The translations under genes and the position numbers were made by a program. The notes under the pieces are model-generated. The model searched no databases and was not told the DNA's origin. It was given only the letters and a program-made list of their open reading frames with translations. This document shows, in pieces, positions 1 to 8,025 of a stretch of 64,000 nt of DNA (its first letter is position 1; each line of letters begins with the position of its first letter). The DNA is from Citreimonas sp042096055 (lineage in GTDB: Bacteria > Pseudomonadota > Alphaproteobacteria > Rhodobacterales > Rhodobacteraceae): assembly GCF_042096055.1 (NCBI RefSeq), contig NZ_JBELMH010000007.1, positions 1 through 64,000 on the forward strand. The letters are read 5' to 3'.

Positions 1-631
1 GTTCCTCCAAGCCTCCCCATCCTCCGCGACGCCGACACCATGTCGACAAGGTCATCATACCACAGGAGCGCCGCGCGAATGGCAGCTTGGAGCCCTAACG
101 GTACATGTCGATCATGGGTGAGTTCGCAGTTGCAGCATGAGCGCGCCGGTCGCGACCGGCCCATTGCCGCCGCTCACTAATCGATCAGCGCTGCGGCGCA
201 GCTTCACCGAACCGGTCATTCGCGCGTTCCGCAGCATTTCGGAGGGGCGAGTAACCGCAGCGCGGACAAATTGACCGTGGGGTTCCGGTCTGAGTTCGCA
301 TGTGCAGTGAGACGCCTCGCGATCGGAGCCGGTTCCCGGCACCGGGCTCCCACATCGGGGTTAGGACGGTGGCGGTGAATCGAGTTGCATCGGATGTTGA
401 GGCCCTGCTCGGCGCAATAGCATGCCTTTCGTTTATCAGCGGTAGCCCGAGGTGGTGTAGCCTGTTCCGGACGGCTGAGCCGGAACGACGTCGCGCACAG
501 CCTTGGAAAACGCCGCTTGCAGGGAAGGCGGCGTGTCCCGTTGCCGGTCTCCGCCAAGTTGATCCGGTCCGCGTGGCGGCCCCGGTCACCATTCGTCGCC
601 GTCTCCGATGCCGTCGCGCAACGCCACGCGT
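1..631. other. Left edge, no supportable gene
   Basis: I see no reading frame here that has a plausible ribosome binding site, a recognisable domain or a conserved neighbour. Several 75-230 codon open frames cross the stretch on both strands. They overlap one another and are arginine/alanine-rich, as expected of chance frames in GC-rich DNA. One minus-strand frame near 185-300 ends in a CPRCG-like motif, but this is too little to call a gene. Confidence 0.5.
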
Positions 632-1003
632 TCAGGTCCGGGGAGTCCGGGTGTGCGCAGGGACCGGTTCGGTCCTGTTGGTCATCAACGGCACGACGAT
701 CTCGAGCACGCCGACAAGCAGGTGCGGCCACCAGATCAGGTCGGCGAAGCCGAACAGCCAGGGCGAGACCGCAAGCAGGGCGCCGCTGGCCATGTCGACA
801 CCAAGATGCACCTTCAGCGGGATGATCTTGGCCACGCTGAACTCGTATCGCGTGAGCAGGCTCATGACGATGGTCGTCACGCCGAGGAGTTGCGGCAGCC
901 ACTGGGCGATTCCGCCATTGGCGAAACCGAAGAGGTAGGGGGCGACGATCAGCAGCGCGCCGGTGACGTAGTCGATGATTCCGTGGGTCCGGGTGTCGAT
1001 CAT
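632..1003 (-). CDS. SPW repeat membrane protein
   Basis: A 123-residue membrane protein with two copies of the SPW-type repeat. Each copy has a short amphipathic lead-in, then a hydrophobic helix carrying a 'P-Y/W-L-F-G-F-A' signature (first copy about residues 10-35, second about 65-95). SPW-repeat proteins are small bacterial inner-membrane proteins with no proven function. The ATG at 1003 is chosen over an in-frame start 33 bases upstream because AAGGAGAA lies 8-15 bases before it. It is the last gene of a minus-strand run behind the HIRAN and manganese catalase genes, with about 110 bases between, so it may share their promoter. The family assignment is fairly sure from the repeat pattern; a stress-related role is inferred only from its neighbours. 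Confidence 0.8.
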   Translation of the reverse strand: MIDTRTHGIIDYVTGALLIVAPYLFGFANGGIAQWLPQLLGVTTIVMSLLTRYEFSVAKIIPLKVHLGVDMASGALLAVSPWLFGFADLIWWPHLLVGVLEIVVPLMTNRTEPVPAHTRTPRT

Positions 1004-1111
1004 TTGTGGGTTCTCCTTCACGGGTGGGGGCGGCAAGGCATGGCGCCGCGGGTCAACCAGAGCGGGGCGGGCCGCTCTGGTCGGGGGCGTTCCCGCGGCT
1101 TCGGGACGCGG

Positions 1112-1518
1112 TCACGCCAGGGGCAGGGTGATCTCGACCCGCAACTCGGGGCGTAGCGGGTCGGGACGCACACCACTGACGATCGCCCGCGGCGCAAGAC
1201 CCGCATCCATGAGGTTGGCCAGCGCCTGATTGTCTACGCGCGGCACGCAGCCAAGCCGGGTGTCGTCCTCGGCCCAGACGGAAACGGCGCGTGCGTCGTA
1301 GTCGTTGTGCGGTTCACGCAGCAGACGAAGCGGAGCGCCGGGCTTCAGCGCGTGCACCTTGCCCCGCACCTCAGGCCGGTTGGTGCCGGCAACGTATGTC
1401 CGCAAGAGCGGTGCCTCCCGGCCTGCAGCGGAGGATGCCGCATGAGCGGTCCCCCCGGCGACGCGCCCGCAAGCGTGCCGGCGCCTGCGATGAAGCCGCG
1501 GCGCGAAAGGGCGGTCAT
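1112..1518 (-). pseudogene. Tat-exported HIRAN-domain protein, frameshifted
   Basis: The gene starts at the ATG at 1518, which overlaps the stop of the manganese catalase gene (ATGA) and follows GGAGGAGG. It begins with a clear twin-arginine signal (MTALSRRGFIAGAG). After about 22 codons the frame is lost at a run of six G (minus strand, 1451-1456). The next frame then encodes the rest: a short linker and a HIRAN domain ('LLRTYVAGTNRPEVRG', 'LLREPHNDYDARAVSVW', 'LGCVPRVDN') down to the stop at 1112. One extra G would restore a continuous protein of about 135 residues. HIRAN domains bind DNA ends in SWI2/SNF2 helicases. As a stand-alone exported protein the role is unknown. A sequencing error in the homopolymer is the simplest explanation; a real mutation or a phase-variable tract is possible. 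Confidence 0.75.
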
Positions 1519-2363
1519 TGCGCCTCCTCCGCCTCGGGCAGCTGTGCGACCTGCGGGTAGGTTCCAGGACGCGCCGGTCCCAAATCGGGCACCTCGCCCA
1601 GCGGTTCCATCGGGCGAATGCTGAACGTGGCCCCTTGGCCGTCGACCGAAGGTCCGTCGCTCCAGCGGCCACGGGGCGGCTCGGCGCCATCGGCGGTGAA
1701 GCCGAGATAGACGTAATTGAAGTCCTGGTTCTCCTGCTCCTGCGGGAACGAGTTCGGAACAGGCATCTGCGGGCGTTCGTCCTCGAGTTCCTCGATCACC
1801 GCCTTCCACTGGTTCTGATGCATCGTGTCGCGCGCGATCAGGTAGGCCAGCATGTCGCGCATGCCAGGATCCTGCGTCATGTGGTACAGCCGCGTGGCCA
1901 GCGTGCGCCCGGTGCCCTCGGCGGTGATATTGGCATACATGTCGCCCGCGATGTTGCCGCTCGCATAGACGTGGCTCATGTCGAAGGGCACGCCGTCGGA
2001 GTCCACCGGCAGCGCCGCCAGACCGGCTGACAGGAACTGCCGGAAGTTGCGCCCGCCCATGATGGAGCCGACGGCCGCGTCCTGCGCGCCCGCCTCCTGC
2101 AGTTCGAGCGGCGCGCCGTCGAGGTTCAAGGCGACCGCGGTGGCCAGCATTTCTATATGGCCCAATTCCTCAGCCGCGGTGTTGAGCAGCATGTCTCGAT
2201 ACTTGCTCGGCCCGCGCATGCCCCAGGCCTGGAACATGTACTGCATTGCGACGCGGATCTCGCCCTCGATCCCGCCGATGGCCTGCTGCAAGGCCCGCGC
2301 AAAGACTGGGTCGGGCGTCTCCACACGAACGGGATATTGAAGCTTGTAATCGGTGTAGAACAT
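1515..2363 (-). CDS. Manganese catalase
   Basis: A 282-residue non-heme di-manganese catalase that breaks hydrogen peroxide into water and oxygen in the cytoplasm. The expected metal ligands are visible: Glu in 'GGIEGEIRVAMQY', Glu and His in 'EELGHIEML', Glu in 'NITAEGTGR' and His in 'DTMHQNQW'. Length matches the family (about 270-300). The start is the ATG at 2363, with GGAGG 8 bases upstream and the family-typical beginning MFYTDYKLQYP; an in-frame start 39 bases earlier lacks both. It is followed with a 4-base overlap by the HIRAN gene and preceded on the same strand by the interrupted NADH dehydrogenase gene, so before the IS insertion the two were probably co-transcribed. The C-terminal tail after residue 215 is proline-rich and variable in the family. 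Confidence 0.93.
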   Translation of the reverse strand: MFYTDYKLQYPVRVETPDPVFARALQQAIGGIEGEIRVAMQYMFQAWGMRGPSKYRDMLLNTAAEELGHIEMLATAVALNLDGAPLELQEAGAQDAAVGSIMGGRNFRQFLSAGLAALPVDSDGVPFDMSHVYASGNIAGDMYANITAEGTGRTLATRLYHMTQDPGMRDMLAYLIARDTMHQNQWKAVIEELEDERPQMPVPNSFPQEQENQDFNYVYLGFTADGAEPPRGRWSDGPSVDGQGATFSIRPMEPLGEVPDLGPARPGTYPQVAQLPEAEEAQ

Positions 2364-2511
2364 TGCGCCCTCCAGCACAAAATCGGAATAGTATTGCGGC
2401 AACCTGCGGATGGGGAACTTGTTCCGGCCTTACCGCCATGGTTGTACGACGGAAGATCGAAGCTGCTTCGCCGGGCGCACAGCAGACAGGCGACTTTTGC
2501 AGTGGGCGCCG

Positions 2512-2592
2512 TCAGTCGTGCGGGCGGTTGGCTTCTTCCGAGGCGGTGGAGCGCTGCCGCTTTTCGGGTGCGGACACGTCGGCGGGATCATG
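2512..2592 (-). pseudogene. Displaced 3' end of the NADH dehydrogenase gene
   Basis: Removing the IS element and one copy of the 8-base target duplication joins codon HDP of the dehydrogenase gene directly to this stretch. It then continues in frame for 22 further codons (reading ADVSAPEKRQRSTASE and so on) to a TGA at 2512-2514. This is therefore the original C-terminal tail of the protein, now separated from its gene by 1.4 kb. It has no start of its own and is not expected to be translated. Confidence 0.85.
2585..2592. repeat. IS target-site duplication, left copy
   Basis: GGATCATG directly abuts the left end of the IS256-family element and is repeated exactly at the right end. Eight-base duplications are typical of IS256-family transposition. 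Confidence 0.9.
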
Positions 2593-2604
2593 GGTAGTGC
2601 CCCG
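2593..2604. repeat. IS left terminal inverted repeat
   Basis: GGTAGTGCCCCG, the perfect core of the left inverted repeat. It matches the reverse complement of 3984-3995. Confidence 0.88.
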
Positions 2605-2659
2605 TGAAGTTGTGTAGGAACTGGCGTCCACCTGCTTCTTCATAGCTGGTGTCGCTCGT

Positions 2660-3856
2660 TCACTTGGCGGCGATCATCGTCGTCGCACCGGCATCGTCGC
2701 ATACGCCAGTCAGCTTTTCCACTGGCATGTAGCGGCGGGAGACGGCCCACTCGTCGTTTTGCTCCAGCATCAGCGCCCCTACGAGCCGGACGACAGCCTC
2801 ACGGTTCGGGAAGATCCCGACCACGTTGGTGCGCCGCTTGATCTCCTTGTTGACGCGCTCCAGCGGGTTGGTGCTGTGCAGCTTGGAGCGCAGGCTCTCA
2901 TCAAAGGCCATGTAGGCGAGGACATCGTGCTCGGCCTCGTCCATGAGCTCAGAGACGTCCCTGAAGCGGTCACGAAGGTTGTCGGCGACCTCGCGCCAGC
3001 GAGCATGGGCCTGGTCACGGTCCTTCTCGGCGAAGACGGTCTTCACGATGGCGCTGACTACCGGCTTGTTGGTCTTGTTCACGCGGGCCAGCAGGTTGCG
3101 CTGGAAGTGCACGCGGCAGCGCTGCCACACCGCGCTCAAGACCTTGCGTGCGGCGGCCTTCAGGCCCTCATGGGCATCGCTGATCACCATCTGCACGCCG
3201 CGCAGCCCGCGGCGCGTAAGAGACCGCAGGAAGTCTGCCCAGAAGGTCTCAGCCTCCGATGGCATCACGGTGATCCCCAGGATCTCCCGCCGCCCGTCCG
3301 TGTTCACAGCCACGGCCACTATCACCGCCATCGAGACGATCCGACCGCCCTCGCGCAGCTTCACGTAGGTCGCGTCGAGCCACAGGAACGGCCAGTCGCC
3401 CTCCAGAGGTCGGTTCAGGAACGCCTGCACTCGCTCGTCAATCTCTTCGCACAGCCGCGATACTTGGCTCTTGGACGTGCCCGTCAGGCCCATGGCGCGC
3501 ACCAGATCGTCAACGGCGCGGGTGGAGACGCCGTGGATGTAGGCCTCCTGGATTACTGCCATCAGTGCTTTCTCGGCCGTTCTGCGCGGCTCCAGAAAGG
3601 TCGGGAAATAGCTGCCCTTGCGCAGCTTCGGGATGTTCAGCCCGATCGTGCCCGCGCGCGTATCCCACTGCCGCGGCCGGTAGCCGTTGCGCTGGTTTTC
3701 CCGGTCCGGGCTGCGCTCGCCGTGCGCGGCACCGCACACGGCGGCCACCTCGATATCCATCAGCCGCTGCGCGGCATCCTGGATCAGATCGCGCAGAAAA
3801 TCGGAGTCATCGCTCTTGGCGATCACGCCTGGAAGGTCGATCATGCTCTCGGTCAT
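2660..3856 (-). CDS. IS256-family (mutator-type) transposase
   Basis: A 398-residue DDE transposase that cuts and moves the surrounding element. The acidic triad can be placed in 'WLDATYVKLR' (first Asp), 'VISDAHEGLKAA' (second Asp) and 'NPLERVNKEIKRR' (Glu). The 'CRVHFQRNLL' block between the second Asp and the Glu is also characteristic of the family. Length is normal for IS256 members (about 390-420) and the frame is undamaged. The start is the ATG at 3856, preceded by AAGGAAAG; a second in-frame ATG four codons later is possible. It is transcribed in the same direction as the interrupted dehydrogenase and catalase genes, so read-through from it could still drive the catalase gene. Confidence 0.96.
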   Translation of the reverse strand: MTESMIDLPGVIAKSDDSDFLRDLIQDAAQRLMDIEVAAVCGAAHGERSPDRENQRNGYRPRQWDTRAGTIGLNIPKLRKGSYFPTFLEPRRTAEKALMAVIQEAYIHGVSTRAVDDLVRAMGLTGTSKSQVSRLCEEIDERVQAFLNRPLEGDWPFLWLDATYVKLREGGRIVSMAVIVAVAVNTDGRREILGITVMPSEAETFWADFLRSLTRRGLRGVQMVISDAHEGLKAAARKVLSAVWQRCRVHFQRNLLARVNKTNKPVVSAIVKTVFAEKDRDQAHARWREVADNLRDRFRDVSELMDEAEHDVLAYMAFDESLRSKLHSTNPLERVNKEIKRRTNVVGIFPNREAVVRLVGALMLEQNDEWAVSRRYMPVEKLTGVCDDAGATTMIAAK

Positions 3857-3970
3857 CGTGCTTTCCTTCGTTGTCGTTGGTCGTTGAACAACCTCAGACT
3901 ACGAAGAAGCGCGGTGGCCGCCAGCCCCGGCCGCGCGCTGCGCTACGCCAAAGGCTTCGCGCGCGGCCTC

Positions 3971-5292
3971 TTACACCATCCCGCGGGGCACTACCGGATC
4001 ATGGAACGAGGCGTCATCGCCGGCGATCAGCCGGGCGCCGCGTTCATAGGTCAGATAGCGCCAGAGCCACTGCATCGAGACCAGAAGCCGATGCTGGAAT
4101 CCGACCAGAAGGTAGACGTGGACCACCGCCCATGCGAGCCAGGCGAACCATCCCTTCACCTTCAGGGTTCGGTGTTCGAAAACCGCCGCGTGCCGGCCGA
4201 CGATGGCGGTGTTGCCGCGGCTTCGGTAGCGGAACGGCTGCAACGCTTCACCGGTCCGGATCTGCGCCGCCAGCGATCGGCCCAGATGTTCTCCCTGCTG
4301 CTTGGCAACTTGTGCGAGGCCCGGCAGCGGCTTGCCGTCCGCGCCGGTGCATACTGCCACGTCTCCCAGTGCGAAGACCCCGTCCAGATCTGGCACGGCA
4401 AGGGTGTCGTCGACGGCAATGCGGCCGGCGCGGTCGGTTTCGCCCAGATGCTTCGCCAGCGGCGAGGCCGAGATACCGGCCGCCCAGATCACGAGGCCCG
4501 TCGGCTCGGGCTGGCCGGCGATGCTGATCGAGGTCGGCCCCACGTTGTCCACGGCCTCGCCGGTGCGGATGCGGACGCCCAGCCGCGTCAGGCGGGCACG
4601 GGCGTATTCCGACAGCTCTTCGGAAAAGCCCGCCAGCAGGCGCGGCCCGGCCTCGACCAGGGTGACGCGCGTGGCGGTCGGGTCGATGGTGCGGAAATCC
4701 CGCGCGAGGGTGTGTCGGCTCAACTCGGCAATGGCGCCGGCCATCTCGACGCCGGTGGGGCCGCCGCCGATGATTGCGACGCTGAGAAGGCGCCGCCGCT
4801 CGTCGGGGTCGGTGGACCGCTCGGCTCGCTCGAAGGTCAGGAGTAGTCGGGACCGGATGCGGCGGGCGTCCTCGATGGTCTTGAGGCCCGGCGCCCATTG
4901 CGCCCAATCGTCATGCCCGAAATAGCCGTGTCCCGCCCCGGCAGCCAGCACAAGGTGGTCGTAAGGGACGCTTTGCCCGCAGTCGAGGTGGACCCGCCGC
5001 GCCTGCGTGTCTATCTCCGTGACCTCGCCGAAGAGGACCTGGACGGACTTGTGAGGCCGCAGGACCTTGCGGATGGGCTCGGCCACGTCGGTGGCAGACA
5101 GGGCGGCGGTGGCCACCTGGTAGAGCAGCGGCTGGAAAAGGTGGTGGTTGTGCCGGTCGATGATCGTTGTGGCGATCCCGGCCCGGCCGAGCGCCTTGGC
5201 GACCTCAAGCCCGCCGAACCCAGCGCCGATAATGACCACGTGGGGGGGGTTCCGACGGCTTCGCGGTCCGGGGCGGCGGGGGCTGTCGTCAT
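3971..5292 (-). CDS. ndh: Type-2 NADH dehydrogenase (FAD), altered C-terminus, possible frameshift
   Basis: A single-subunit, non-proton-pumping NADH:quinone oxidoreductase of about 440 residues. It has an N-terminal FAD site ('VVIIGAGFGGLEVAK'), a second dinucleotide fold ('VAIIGGGPTGVEMAGA'), the FAD-proximal 'GVFALGDVA' and a C-terminal hydrophobic membrane anchor ('GWFAWLAWAVVHVYLL'). The natural start appears to be the ATG at 5292, with AGGAG upstream and 14 codons reading MTTAPAAPDREAVG. That frame meets the FAD-binding frame only if the run of eight C near 5232-5239 is nine. As given, the long frame can be opened only from an upstream ATG with an unrelated N-terminus. At the 3' end an IS256-family element replaces the last 22 residues with six element-encoded ones after HDP. 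The anchor is retained, so activity may survive. Confidence 0.88.
3984..3995. repeat. IS right terminal inverted repeat
   Basis: CGGGGCACTACC, the reverse complement of the left end core at 2593-2604. Confidence 0.88.
3996..4003. repeat. IS target-site duplication, right copy
   Basis: GGATCATG, identical to 2585-2592. This copy lies within codons HDP of the NADH dehydrogenase gene. Confidence 0.9.
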
Positions 5293-5645
5293 GGTGCTGC
5301 TCCTGGACGGGGAGTGTCCCACGATGGGACATCAAGTCGCCTTAACGATTTCAATGACTTCCAGAGACGAATTAACCAATTCGAAGGACTTCGCGCTGAC
5401 GCGTGAATTGGGCGGGCCGTCGCGCGGCGCAGCCGGCACGGCTGGACATGCCGGTAGAACCGGCCTGGACGGCCGGATGTTCCCGCAGGGGACACGGAGC
5501 AGACCATCAGGGCGCTGGCAAGGCACAGGCGGAAAGAGGCCGGCGCACGGACCCCGAAAAGCCGGAACATCGCCGAGAGGGCCGCAGCGGAACAATCGCC
5601 CCGAAGCCGGGTTGCCGTGCCAATCAACCAGCGAAGGAGCATCCT
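5293..5645. promoter_or_regulatory. Divergent promoter region, ndh / DUF892 gene
   Basis: This 353-base stretch separates two divergently transcribed genes and must hold both promoters. Its first 100 bases are less GC-rich than the surroundings. They contain a perfect inverted repeat, CGAATT-AACC-AATTCG, at 5368-5383, which resembles an operator for a dimeric regulator. No -35/-10 pair is convincing. The later half is GC-rich and has no other structure I can support. Confidence 0.4.
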
Positions 5646-6161
5646 ATGGCCGACAGGAACTACGCGCGAGACGTCTTCGTCCGGGGTCTCAAGAACGCGC
5701 ACGCGATGGAGAAGCAGGCGCTGTCGATCATGCAGCCGCAGCTCAACCGGCTGGAACATTACCCGGACATGTCGCGGCGACTGGAAGAGCACGTCCGCGA
5801 GACCGAAACGCAGGTCGATCGGCTGGACACGCTCCTGGAGCAGCTTTCCGAGCGCAATTCGTCCTTGAAGGACGCGTCGCTGTCGGCAATGGGGTCGATG
5901 GCCGCGATGGGACACATTCCCGCGGGCGACGAGGTGCTGAAGAACTCGTTCGCGAACCTGGCGTTCGAGAACTACGAGATCGCCGCCTACATTTCACTGA
6001 TCACGTCGGGGCGGGCATCGGGGCTGGACGTGGATGTGAACCTGCTCGAGAAGAGCCTTGGGGAAGAACGGCGCATGGCCGAATGGGTCGCCGACAGTAT
6101 CCCGGCGGTGACGAAGACCTTCATTTCGCTGCACGGCAGCGGCGAGACCGCCAAGCGATAG
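5646..6161 (+). CDS. DUF892 (YciF-type) ferritin-like protein
   Basis: A 171-residue helical protein of the DUF892/YciF family, a branch of the ferritin-like superfamily found in stress-induced gene sets. The pattern fits a four-helix bundle: 'DVFVRGLKNAHAMEKQAL', 'LEEHVRETETQVDRLDTLL', 'FANLAFENYEIAAYISL' and 'LGEERRMAEWVADSI'. Acidic and His residues (E-x-H, E-N-Y-E, E-E-R-R) sit at positions that bind di-iron in relatives. The start is the ATG at 5646, where AAGGAG lies 7 bases upstream; an open frame extends 81 codons further 5' without any binding site. It faces away from the NADH dehydrogenase gene across a shared promoter region. Iron binding is inferred from family fold only. Confidence 0.85.
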   Translation: MADRNYARDVFVRGLKNAHAMEKQALSIMQPQLNRLEHYPDMSRRLEEHVRETETQVDRLDTLLEQLSERNSSLKDASLSAMGSMAAMGHIPAGDEVLKNSFANLAFENYEIAAYISLITSGRASGLDVDVNLLEKSLGEERRMAEWVADSIPAVTKTFISLHGSGETAKR

Positions 6162-6477
6162 CCGCGACGCGGAAGTCGCGACCCGGAAGATGGGGCCGGC
6201 GCGGGCGGCCGATGCCTACCGGCGGAATATGTCTAAAAGACGCAGCCGCACCTGATGGCGCTGCTGGCGCGGCGGAGCCGGTTGCGGGCACGCGCGCACA
6301 ATCCCGTGGTGGATACCCGTCGGCGGCCTGCTGACGATCGGGACCAGCACCAGGCAGGCGAGATCAACAAGCGGTGGAACCGTGCGTAGGAAGGCACGTT
6401 GGCGGTCGATACCGGCTCTTGGCTCGGACATGCTCACTTGGCCGTCGGTTTTGCGTCGTTGACGATGGAGTTTGCCC
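6162..6477. other. Intergenic, nothing recognised
   Basis: These 316 bases lie between the DUF892 gene and the Rieske-hemerythrin fusion gene. A minus-strand open frame covers part of the stretch but has no binding site or recognisable domain. No terminator with a T-run is evident after 6161. Confidence 0.45.
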
Positions 6478-7941
6478 ATGACCAAGGCCACGGAACGATG
6501 GACGGCGGCCATCGAGGCGAACGACGCGCTCGACCGGCCTTCATACGATGTCGCGCACGCGACGTCCCTGGCGCTGCATCCGACGGGCACGGCCGCCAAG
6601 CCCATCCAGAATGCGCTTCACGGCACTTGGCTCGGCCACCCGCTGCACCCGGCGCTGGCGACCCTGCCGATCGGCGCCTGGACGCTCGCATTCGCATTGG
6701 ACACCTCCGCGACGCTGGGTTTTGGCCATTCCGGCTCGAGGGACAGGACGGCGGACGTGGCGCTAAAGGCGGGCACCGCGGCGGGCGTAGCGGCGGCTGC
6801 GGCCGGCCTTGCGGATTACCGCAAGGTACATGGGCGCGACCGGCGGACCGGGCTGGTGCATGCGGCGCTGAACACCACCGCGCTCGCTCTATCGGCGGGT
6901 TCGCTTGCTCTACGCAAGCGCGGTCACCGCGGCGCCGGGCGCGCGGCCAGCGCAGCGGGATGGGCCAGCATGATGGCGGGCGCCTACCTTGGCGGGCATC
7001 TCGTCTACCGCAGGCGGATCGGCGTCGCGCGGGACGACCGCTCGCCAGAGCCGCGCAGCTTCCGCCCCGTGGCGCGCCTTGACGTGCTGGAGCAGGACAA
7101 GCCCCACCGCGTGGCGGTTTGGGACGACGTGGCGCGCGTCGAGGTCGGCGTGGTCCTGGTGCGTCGTGGCGACGACGTTCACGCCCTTGGTTCGCGGTGT
7201 GGGCACATGGGCGGGCCCCTCGACGAAGGATGGGTCCAGGGCGGTGGCCTCGTGTGCCCTTGGCACGGCTCGCGCTTCTGCCTTGCCGATGGCGGCGTTC
7301 TGGACGGTCCGGCGACCGCGCCCCAGTCACGTTACGAGACCCGCATCGTGGACGGCATGGTCGAGATCCGGCACGTCCCCGACCCCGGCGACGAGGCGTT
7401 GACGCCCCGCGAGATCGCCGCCGAGCAGGACCATCCGCAGCCCGCGTCCCCGCCGGGCGCCCGCAGGGCCGACGAGGTGCTGTTCGAGCATCACGAGCTG
7501 ATGCGCAGGATGTTCGAGAAGATCGAGGCGATGTCCCCGGAAGACCCGGAACGGCGGGACATGATGCGCCTGCTGGCCGGCGAGTTGCAGATCCACGAGC
7601 ATGTGGAGGACGAAATCTTCTATCCGGAGGTGCGCCCGGTCAGCGAGGACGTCCCCGTCGCCCATGCCGAGCACCAGCAGCTGGCCGACATGCTGGCCGT
7701 CGTGCTGCGCCTTTCGCCGTCGAGCCCGGAATTCGAGACCCAGCTGCGTAGCCTGCATACCGCGATGAACCACCATGCGAGTTCCGAAGAGAGCTCGATG
7801 TTCGTCGAGGCGCGGCGGCTTGGCGACGCCCGCCTGCGCGAGATGGGCGTGCGGATCGAGGCGATGCTGGACCACGAACGCACTGCGCTGGCGCGGCGGA
7901 CCTGGAGAGACGTGAAGATCCGGCTGCTGGAAGGACCGTAG
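6478..7941 (+). CDS. DUF2231 - Rieske - hemerythrin fusion protein
   Basis: A 487-residue three-domain protein. Residues about 25-180 form a DUF2231-type membrane domain with several hydrophobic helices ('HPLHPALATLPIGAWTLAFA'). Residues about 200-290 are a Rieske [2Fe-2S] domain with complete ligands, C241-x-H243 in 'SRCGHMGGPL' and C260-x2-H263 in 'VCPWHGSRF'. Residues about 331-480 are a hemerythrin HHE domain with its spaced His/Glu ligands ('LFEHHELMRR', 'IHEHVEDEIFYPE', 'HAEHQQL', 'HHASSEES'). The start is the ATG at 6478 with GGAG 7 bases upstream. The layout suggests a membrane-anchored electron-transfer module feeding or sensing a di-iron oxygen/NO-binding site. That role is inference; each domain identification is direct. 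DUF2231-Rieske proteins are known, and the added HHE domain is less usual. Confidence 0.9.
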   Translation: MTKATERWTAAIEANDALDRPSYDVAHATSLALHPTGTAAKPIQNALHGTWLGHPLHPALATLPIGAWTLAFALDTSATLGFGHSGSRDRTADVALKAGTAAGVAAAAAGLADYRKVHGRDRRTGLVHAALNTTALALSAGSLALRKRGHRGAGRAASAAGWASMMAGAYLGGHLVYRRRIGVARDDRSPEPRSFRPVARLDVLEQDKPHRVAVWDDVARVEVGVVLVRRGDDVHALGSRCGHMGGPLDEGWVQGGGLVCPWHGSRFCLADGGVLDGPATAPQSRYETRIVDGMVEIRHVPDPGDEALTPREIAAEQDHPQPASPPGARRADEVLFEHHELMRRMFEKIEAMSPEDPERRDMMRLLAGELQIHEHVEDEIFYPEVRPVSEDVPVAHAEHQQLADMLAVVLRLSPSSPEFETQLRSLHTAMNHHASSEESSMFVEARRLGDARLREMGVRIEAMLDHERTALARRTWRDVKIRLLEGP

Positions 7942-8025
7942 CGTCGTGTCGTGGCGGGGGATGCCGTCGTGGAACACCCCGTGGCGCGGGCCGTTGGCGC
8001 AGCAGACATGCCGAGGGAGAGGACC

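Larger units (their letters stand above)
2593..3995 (-). mobile_element. IS256-family insertion sequence
   Basis: A 1403-base element bounded by an inverted repeat that begins with a perfect 12-base match (GGTAGTGCCCCG) and continues with scattered matches for about another 18 bases. It carries one transposase gene on the minus strand. An 8-base direct repeat, GGATCATG, flanks it. Transposase, inverted repeats and target duplication are all intact, which suggests a recent and probably still mobile insertion. It has landed inside the last codons of the NADH dehydrogenase gene, and its right end supplies the present stop codon of that gene. Confidence 0.93.

Noticed and set aside
1451..1456. 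Programmed -1 ribosomal frameshifting at the HIRAN six-G run
   Set aside because: There is no slippery heptamer of known type with a downstream pseudoknot that I can support, and a second gene nearby shows the same one-base loss in a G/C run. Sequencing error or tract slippage is more likely.
6216..6605. Minus-strand gene before the Rieske-hemerythrin fusion
   Set aside because: The frame overlaps the start of the fusion gene and shows no domain or ribosome binding site.
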